From NCBI RefSeq assembly GCF_900069005.2, contig NZ_LN831279.1, positions 2,159,918 to 2,223,917 of the forward strand: 64,000 bases of DNA, read 5' to 3'. The notes beneath the pieces are model-generated. The model did no database searches. It saw nothing but the letters and a program-made list of their open reading frames with translations, and was not told the origin of the DNA. A program made the translations under genes and the position numbers. Origin of the DNA: Paenibacillus sp. GM2 (lineage in GTDB: Bacteria > Bacillota > Bacilli > Paenibacillales > Paenibacillaceae). Of the stretch, positions 58,979-64,000 are shown in pieces. Within the stretch, counting starts at the first letter, position 1. Every line of letters starts with the position of its first letter.

Positions 58979-59015
58979 GGTGTCATCGGATTTCGATTGC
59001 GCTACAAATGACACC
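58979..59015. repeat. 8-bp perfect inverted repeat downstream of yjcZ
   Basis: GGTGTCAT (58979-58986) and ATGACACC (59008-59015) separated by 21 bases. In the yjcZ 3' region, before the terminator; role unknown. Confidence 0.45.
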
Positions 59016-59041
59016 GTAGTCACGCAACTAAAATGAATCAA

Positions 59042-59167
59042 TTAAATAAAGAAGGCCCTTGTAATGATGACAAGCAGAATGAAGAGCACCAAAATTGCTG
59101 CTGTTGATGTAAACAGTCCTCCTCCGAATCCACCGCCGCAAGCTACACCGCCAACGACTTCACCCAT
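59042..59167 (-). CDS. YjcZ-family sporulation peptide
   Basis: 41 residues: MGEVVGGVACGGGFGGGLFT followed by the single membrane helix STAAILVLFILLVIITRAFFI. Gly-rich head plus hydrophobic helix ending in TRAF is the signature of the YjcZ/SscA-like sporulation proteins. GGAGGTAAG is well placed before the ATG. Such peptides are made in the mother cell and support spore coat or germination functions in Bacillus. Missed by long-ORF searches. Confidence 0.88.
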   Translation of the reverse strand: MGEVVGGVACGGGFGGGLFTSTAAILVLFILLVIITRAFFI

Positions 59168-59287
59168 GTGTGCTTACCTCCTTGTTTTAAAGTACACCCT
59201 ATCCTATTCAACTTTTGATAAACAGTTTGGACATATTCACCTATTTTCCGTCTATATAGTACATACTTGTACCATTTAGGATGGGCA

Positions 59288-59345
59288 ACAGTTATCGGCT
59301 TGTAGTTAGGTCAGGCATTTGTTGGGCACTTTGTTGGATAACTGT
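59288..59345. repeat. Inverted and direct repeats between glnA and yjcZ
   Basis: ACAGTTATC (59288-59296) and GATAACTGT (59337-59345) are a perfect inverted pair. GGGCACTTTGT occurs twice (near 59324 and 59347). Possibly relics of short duplications; no function seen. Confidence 0.4.
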
Positions 59346-59395
59346 CGGGCACTTTGTGAATCCAGCCTTGCAGCTTATATTTCGCCCAACTATAA

Positions 59396-59425
59396 AATCC
59401 CCCACGCCATACGGCGCAAGGGATT
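59396..59425 (-). terminator. Intrinsic terminator of glnA
   Basis: Minus strand: AATCCC and GCGCC pair with GGCGT and GGGATT around a GTAT loop, then TTTTATAG, just after the glnA stop. Confidence 0.75.
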
Positions 59426-59431
59426 CCTCGA

Positions 59432-60760
59432 TTAGTACAAAGTCATATATTGGTCGCGTTCCCATTGGTGGACTTGCATGCGGAACATATCCCATTCGAT
59501 GGCTTTCAATTCATAGAAGTGGGTCATCGCATGATCGCCAAGCGCTTCAGCCATGATGTCGCTGCGCACCAATTCACCAATCGCTTCCTTGAGGTCTACT
59601 GGCAAGCTTGGAATACCTTCTTCGATCCGCTCTTCATCAGACATCACATAGATGTTACGATCAACCGGTTGAACAAGCGGCAGCTTTCTCTTGATGCCAT
59701 CCAGACCCGCCTTAAGCATTACAGCAAGGGCAAGGTATGGGTTAGCAGCCGGGTCAGGGTTGCGGACCTCAACGCGAGTACTAATCCCGCGGGAAGCCGG
59801 AATACGAATCATCGGGCTGCGGTTGCTGGAGGACCAGGCTACATAACATGGTGCTTCATAACCGGGCACGAGACGTTTATAAGAGTTCACAGTTGGATTA
59901 GTTACAGCGGCAAAAGCGCGCGCATGGGTCAAAATACCGGCCATGTAATGGCGAGCGTCCTGGCTCAGGCCAAGCTCATCCTTCTCATCATAGAAAGCAT
60001 TTGTCTTCCCCTTGAACAGGGATTGGTGACAATGCATTCCGGAACCACTCACGCCATACAGCGGCTTCGGCATAAATGTAGCATGCAAGCCATGCTGACG
60101 AGCGATCGTCTTAACAACCAATTTGAAGGTTTGAATTTGGTCAGCAGCTTTAATGGCCTTCGCATATTTGAAGTCAATTTCGTGTTGGCCAGGAGCTACC
60201 TCATGGTGGGATGCTTCGATTTCAAAGCCCATTTCTTCAAGCGTTAGCACGATCTCACGGCGGCAGTTCTCACCAAGGTCCGTCGGTGCAAGGTCGAAAT
60301 ACCCCCCTTGGTCATTCAACTCCATAGTGGGGTTGCCCTTCTCATCCGTCTTGAACAGGAAGAATTCTGGCTCAGGGCCGACATTCATTGAAGTATAGCC
60401 CAGCTCTTCGGCTTCCTTCAGCACACGCTTCAGGATATTGCGCGGGTCACCGGCGAATGGCGTACCATCAGGCATGTACACATCGCAGATTAAGCGGGCA
60501 ATCCGATCCTCGCTAATCCAAGGAAAGATAACCCAGGTTTCCAAATCCGGAACCAGATACATGTCAGATTCTTCGATCCGCACATAACCTTCAATGGATG
60601 AACCGTCGAACATCATCTTGTTGTCCAGCGCTTTCTCCAACTGGCTTACCGGAATTTCTACGTTCTTAATCGTTCCGAGCAAATCTGTAAATTGCAGACG
60701 GATAAAGCGGACATTCTCTTCTTTGGCGATTCGCAGAATATCTTCCTTGGTGTAACTCAC
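59432..60760 (-). CDS. glnA: Glutamine synthetase type I (GSI-alpha)
   Basis: 442 residues. Makes glutamine from glutamate, ammonia and ATP. It has [45 protein letters not shown], the [20 protein letters not shown] motif and [21 protein letters not shown]. The adenylylation-loop Tyr region of GSI-beta enzymes and its insertion are absent, as in Bacillus GS, which is regulated by feedback and by binding to GlnR. GTG at 60760 is chosen because GGGAG lies eight bases before it; a TTG at 60775 overlaps the site. Operon with glnR. Confidence 0.97.
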   Translation of the reverse strand: MSYTKEDILRIAKEENVRFIRLQFTDLLGTIKNVEIPVSQLEKALDNKMMFDGSSIEGYVRIEESDMYLVPDLETWVIFPWISEDRIARLICDVYMPDGTPFAGDPRNILKRVLKEAEELGYTSMNVGPEPEFFLFKTDEKGNPTMELNDQGGYFDLAPTDLGENCRREIVLTLEEMGFEIEASHHEVAPGQHEIDFKYAKAIKAADQIQTFKLVVKTIARQHGLHATFMPKPLYGVSGSGMHCHQSLFKGKTNAFYDEKDELGLSQDARHYMAGILTHARAFAAVTNPTVNSYKRLVPGYEAPCYVAWSSSNRSPMIRIPASRGISTRVEVRNPDPAANPYLALAVMLKAGLDGIKRKLPLVQPVDRNIYVMSDEERIEEGIPSLPVDLKEAIGELVRSDIMAEALGDHAMTHFYELKAIEWDMFRMQVHQWERDQYMTLY

Positions 60761-60778
60761 GCTAACATCTCCCAACAG

Positions 60779-61192
60779 TTATTTTAATTTAAAATAGCGG
60801 GATAATTCCCCCTGGATTAATGAAACCTGACCAGGACGTTGCTTCGTGAACAATTCCTGCTTCAGCATGCGATAGAGCTCAGAAGTCGGTATTTCCTTGC
60901 GTTTTTCTTCAGTGTCCCGCGTCATTACAGTTGCTTCTTCAGATTCGCCATTAGCCGGAGCAATCACCTGCTTAATACCAGCAATATTAACTCCCTTATC
61001 AATCAAGGCTTTAATCTCGAGCAGACGTTCCACATCATTAAAGGAAAACAGACGTTGGTTCCCGGATGTGCGCGCGGGTACAATCAACTCATGCTGTTCG
61101 TAATAACGAATTTGCCGAGCTGTTAAATCCGTAAGCTTCATCACGATACCAATCGGAAACAAGGCCATATTTCTGCGAATTTCGTCACTCAT
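60779..61192 (-). CDS. glnR: GlnR, MerR-family nitrogen repressor
   Basis: 137 residues. MerR-type helix-turn-helix IGIVMKLTDLTARQIRYYEQHELI, RTSGNQRLFSFNDVERLLEIKALID, and the C-terminal tail QVSLIQGELSRYFKLK that in Bacillus binds feedback-inhibited GlnA. Represses glnRA when glutamine is high. The ATG at 61192 has GGAAGG upstream. A perfect GlnR box lies in its own promoter. 18 bases separate it from glnA. Confidence 0.96.
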   Translation of the reverse strand: MSDEIRRNMALFPIGIVMKLTDLTARQIRYYEQHELIVPARTSGNQRLFSFNDVERLLEIKALIDKGVNIAGIKQVIAPANGESEEATVMTRDTEEKRKEIPTSELYRMLKQELFTKQRPGQVSLIQGELSRYFKLK

Positions 61193-61227
61193 CGCTCTCA
61201 ACCTTCCAGTTTAATTATCATAAATTA

Positions 61228-61256
61228 ATGATATGTAAGTTATTCTGACATGTCAA
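61228..61256 (-). promoter_or_regulatory. glnRA promoter with GlnR box filling the spacer
   Basis: Minus strand: -35 TTGACA (61251-61256), -10 TATCAT (61228-61233). The 17-base spacer (61234-61250) is itself TGTCA-N7-TTACA, an exact TGTNA-N7-TNACA GlnR/TnrA site. Autoregulation of glnRA is therefore almost certain. Confidence 0.9.
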
Positions 61257-61285
61257 TAGTGGTGTCAGGTTTACTCACAAGAATT

Positions 61286-62539
61286 TTATAGCAGATGACG
61301 ATCCTTCATCGTCTGCAATGCGGTCAACAGACCGAACTTAACGTGGGAGTAGGTAAGTCCGCCCTGCATATAAGCGATATAAGGTTCACGAATCGGCGCA
61401 TCCGCGGATAACTCGAGACTTCCCCCTTGAATAAACGTTCCCGCTGCCATAATAACCGGATGTTCATACCCCGGCATATCCCATGGCTCAGGCACAACAT
61501 GTCCGTCAACGGCTGCTGCCCGCTGAATGCCTTGAACAAAAGCGATCAGATGCTCCGAGCTGCTGAAGGAGATCGCCTGGATCAGATCCGTACGCGGATC
61601 ATTCCAGCGTGGCTTACTATCAAAGCCGACTCTCTCGAATAAGGCTGCAGCCAGAATACTTCCCTTAACGGCTTGTCCTACGATTGTTGGAGCCAGGAAC
61701 AAGCCCTGGTAGATCCCCCGAGTCGTACCCAGCATGGCACCAACTTCTCCGCCGATGCCCGGCGCAGTCAAACGATTCGCCGCCAGCTCCACCAGTTCAG
61801 CTCGTCCGCAAATATATCCGCCGGTCTCGGCCAGCCCACCGCCGGGATTTTTGATCAGTGAGCCTGCCATCAAATCGACTCCTACTTCTGTTGGCTCCTG
61901 CTCCTCGGTAAATTCTCCATAGCAGTTATCGACAAAAACGATACAGCTTGGGGACAATGACTTCACGCGCTTTACCATCTCGCCAATTTGCTCTACGGTG
62001 AAGGAATCTCGCCAATCATATCCACGCGAGCGCTGGATACCGATCACCTTTGTCTGGGGCGTTATTTTCTCGGCCACCATATCCCAATCGACCATGCCGT
62101 CAGCCCGCAATGCCACATCGTCATACACGATTCCAAAATCCTGCAAAGAACCCGTTCCATCCCCAGGCTTGCCGATCACCTTATGCAGCGTATCATAAGG
62201 CTTGCCTGTAATATAGAGCAGCCCATCCCCGGGACGCAGCACGCCAAAAAGCGCTGTAGAAATAGTATGCGTACCGGAAGCAAAATGCGGTCGAACCAGC
62301 GCCGCCTCTGCGCCAAACACATCTGCATAGACAAGGTCAAGCACTTCGCGCCCCCGGTCGTTATAAGCATAGCCGGTCGAACCTGCGAAATGAAAATCGC
62401 TCACATGATGCTTCTGAAAAGCTTCGATCACTTTGAACTGATTTTTGTCCACAATACGATCCATTACACGGAACTGCTGTTCAGCTTGACGTTCCGCCTC
62501 TTCCATCCTGGTTACTATGTCTTCTGAAAATACCGCCAT
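61286..62539 (-). CDS. ynbB: YnbB-family PLP-dependent lyase (aluminium-resistance/methionine-gamma-lyase-like)
   Basis: 417 residues. PLP fold type I: VYADVFGAEAALVRPHFASGTHTI, DNCYGEFTEEQEPTEVGVDL (Asp pairing with the cofactor) and PLP-lysine in GSLIKNPGGG. The family is annotated as cystathionine-beta-lyase-related or aluminium resistance; the reaction is uncertain. Same order as in Bacillus (ynbB-glnR-glnA). GGGAGA lies before the ATG. The gap to glnR holds the glnR promoter. Confidence 0.9.
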   Translation of the reverse strand: MAVFSEDIVTRMEEAERQAEQQFRVMDRIVDKNQFKVIEAFQKHHVSDFHFAGSTGYAYNDRGREVLDLVYADVFGAEAALVRPHFASGTHTISTALFGVLRPGDGLLYITGKPYDTLHKVIGKPGDGTGSLQDFGIVYDDVALRADGMVDWDMVAEKITPQTKVIGIQRSRGYDWRDSFTVEQIGEMVKRVKSLSPSCIVFVDNCYGEFTEEQEPTEVGVDLMAGSLIKNPGGGLAETGGYICGRAELVELAANRLTAPGIGGEVGAMLGTTRGIYQGLFLAPTIVGQAVKGSILAAALFERVGFDSKPRWNDPRTDLIQAISFSSSEHLIAFVQGIQRAAAVDGHVVPEPWDMPGYEHPVIMAAGTFIQGGSLELSADAPIREPYIAYMQGGLTYSHVKFGLLTALQTMKDRHLL

Positions 62540-62842
62540 CCAACTTTTCTCTCCCTTATTCCCTCACATTCTCGCTGCACATCATTTGAAAAGCTGAACC
62601 TTATGGTACTGTCGGCCAACCGCTCCGGCAAAAATGCGGAACGGCCGTCCAACCGCGTCAACCACAGGTTCAACTTCTCGTCACAAGATCCAGGTCAACC
62701 AATTCCAGACAAAAAAAGCTATATCCTAAACAAACAAGATTGTACTGGAACTTTGCCTCCCCCTGGAGATATCTAACTTCTATGTTTAAAATAACTCATT
62801 CGGTTTGAAGGAAACAGCTGCATAAATAAATGCTCAAGCAAA
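62540..62842. other. Non-coding gap between spoVK and ynbB
   Basis: About 300 bases. It carries the ynbB ribosome site at one end. CCGGCAAAAATGCGGAACGG and GGTTCAACTTC-type motifs are seen but no gene, terminator with a T-run or known RNA is recognised. Confidence 0.4.
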
Positions 62843-63817
62843 TTACTTATCAAGCTTCAAGTCCTCGGTGCGAATCGTCATTAGCTCCAATTTACCGGGC
62901 GAGCCGCCGCTATATTGATTCAGAATGCGCACGGCCTGATGCCGAATCGAACGCTCAATGACATTGCGGACATGTCTGGCATTGCTGAACACATGCTCGC
63001 CTTCCAGCTTCTCCCGCAGCAGATGCTGTTTCAATTTAACAATCGCCTGCGGCATCAAAATATAGTCGCGTTCCTTGGCCATACCTTCCGCGATCTGAAT
63101 CAACTGATCGATCGTGTAGTCCGGAAACTCCATTACAATCGGGAAGCGCGAAGGCAATCCCGGATTGGTGTCCAGAAAGAAATCCATCTCGTCGCAATAC
63201 CCCGCAAGGATCAAAATGAACTGGTTCTTCGAATCTTCCATCGCTTTAACCAATGTATCAATAGCTTCCTTGCCAAAATCCTTCTCACCGCCGCGTGCCA
63301 AACTATAGGCTTCATCCACAAACAAAATGCCGCCCATCGCCTTCTTGACCAAATCGCGAGTCTTCTGGGCCGTATGCCCGATATATTCTCCTACCAGGTC
63401 TGCCCGTTCGACCTCGATCAGATGGCCTTTGCTAAGCACACCCATTTTCTGAAAAAATTTAGCCACTAATCGGGCGACGGTCGTCTTGCCGGTTCCCGGA
63501 TTGCCTTTGAAGACCATATGGAACACCTGCGCCCCGGACAGCAGTCCAGCTTCTGAGCGCATTGAGGCGATTTGCAGGAGCGCAAATATCTCATACATCA
63601 ATTCTTTAATATGATCCAACCCCACCAGTCCGTCCAATTCCTTCTGCAGATCTGTAAACAGACTATTCTGCGGCATAACCTTGGCAGTTGGATGAGCTTC
63701 ACTGTCCGGAACGCTCTGCGAGACAACCGGCGGCTCCGAGTTGCGCAGAACAATATTGATTTGTCTTGAAGGCCTCTCCTCGGGAGGGCCACTTCTGGCC
63801 ATTACTCGCCCTGACAT
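62843..63817 (-). CDS. spoVK: Stage V sporulation protein K (AAA ATPase)
   Basis: 324 residues. CbbX/SpoVK-type AAA+ ATPase: Walker A GNPGTGKTT, Walker B GGILFVDEAYSL, sensor AGYCDEMDFFLDTNPGLPSRF and the C-terminal helical lid with RNVIERSIRHQ. It is needed for spore maturation in Bacillus. The N-terminal 60 residues are variable and basic. The ATG at 63817 has GAGGTG upstream. Placed upstream of ynbB-glnRA, as in other Bacillales; hfq, usually before it, would lie beyond the right edge. Confidence 0.93.
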   Translation of the reverse strand: MSGRVMARSGPPEERPSRQINIVLRNSEPPVVSQSVPDSEAHPTAKVMPQNSLFTDLQKELDGLVGLDHIKELMYEIFALLQIASMRSEAGLLSGAQVFHMVFKGNPGTGKTTVARLVAKFFQKMGVLSKGHLIEVERADLVGEYIGHTAQKTRDLVKKAMGGILFVDEAYSLARGGEKDFGKEAIDTLVKAMEDSKNQFILILAGYCDEMDFFLDTNPGLPSRFPIVMEFPDYTIDQLIQIAEGMAKERDYILMPQAIVKLKQHLLREKLEGEHVFSNARHVRNVIERSIRHQAVRILNQYSGGSPGKLELMTIRTEDLKLDK

Positions 63818-63860
63818 AGCGTAGATCACCTCTTTATAGGGTAGGGGCTTACACATTTTT

Positions 63861-64000
63861 GAGGTTGTTTAAAAAGTCCCCTTTGATCACGAAGCAGCAC
63901 TCGAAGCTTGAATTCATCCGAGCCTTCTTTTGCTTACGTACAAACTTCATACGCTCCGCTCCTCAGTCGCTAGCTTCACCCAACCTTCTCGGTGCTGAAA
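63861..64000 (+). repeat. Copy C of the CTTGAATTC dispersed repeat (continues past the edge)
   Basis: Begins GAGGTTGTTTAAAAAGTCC, then TTGATCACGAAG, CTTGAATTC (63907-63915), CTCCGCTCCTCAGTCGCTAG and CACCCAACCTTCTCGGTGCTG, ending at the window edge. Same order as copies A and B. Confidence 0.75.

Overview
The window looks like chromosomal DNA of a spore-forming, Gram-positive Paenibacillus-type bacterium. The evidence is the spoVK-ynbB-glnR-glnA block, divergent yneA/lexA with consensus Gram-positive SOS boxes, a YjcZ-family sporulation peptide, a four-gene pdh operon, strong GGAGG ribosome sites and frequent GTG/TTG starts. No rRNA, tRNA, phage, transposase or CRISPR array was found. The species assignment is inference from gene content, not from a search.

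Layout: 1-6.2 kb carries topB (running off the left edge), gltD, the folate pair thyA-dfrA and a tmrB-like kinase, all on the minus strand. 6.2-14.8 kb has uppP, a self-regulated arsR/sulfur-oxidoreductase operon with a clear operator, small conserved genes, a degraded VOC gene and a tetR-SMR efflux operon. 14.9-18.2 kb has an orphan PASTA-type penicillin-binding protein and a marR operon. 18.2-23.2 kb is the pdhABCD operon. 23.3-28.5 kb holds an esterase, a TRIC-like channel, thiN, an NlpC/P60 hydrolase, an orphan response regulator with a degenerate receiver, and a ThiF/MoeB-type enzyme. 28.5-29.8 kb is a non-coding repeat array. 29.8-33.4 kb has an ABC-F ATPase and a divergent lysR/SDR pair.

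33.5-44.3 kb is the most unusual part: a ten-gene, tightly packed minus-strand locus for a Tad/type II-secretion-like machine. It contains a Ser/Thr kinase fused to a MinD/CpaE-like domain, a SAF (CpaB-like) protein, two ParA/MinD-like proteins without a recognisable P-loop, a CpaF/TadA ATPase, a fused TadB-TadC membrane platform, and four small membrane-anchored proteins of unknown function. No prepilin peptidase or classical Flp pilin is visible. I take this as the best candidate for a little-described system.

44.6-64 kb returns to mostly housekeeping genes: an RlmM-like methyltransferase, a base-excision-repair pair (Fpg-like and Nfo), yutF, rnz, metH, HAD and membrane proteins, the SOS block, small sporulation-type proteins, glnRA and spoVK.

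Two dispersed intergenic repeat families run through the window. One is built on inverted copies of TAACGAAAC (array at 28.5-29.8 kb, single unit at 2.1-2.3 kb). The other is a roughly 150-200 bp element centred on CTTGAATTC (36.0, 44.4 and 63.9 kb, with a fragment near 47.8 kb). Several genes absent from simple long-ORF listings were recovered by reading the sequence: topB (partial), an ynzC-like gene, yjcZ, a DUF6199-type gene without a normal start codon, a 27-residue membrane peptide and the VOC pseudogene.
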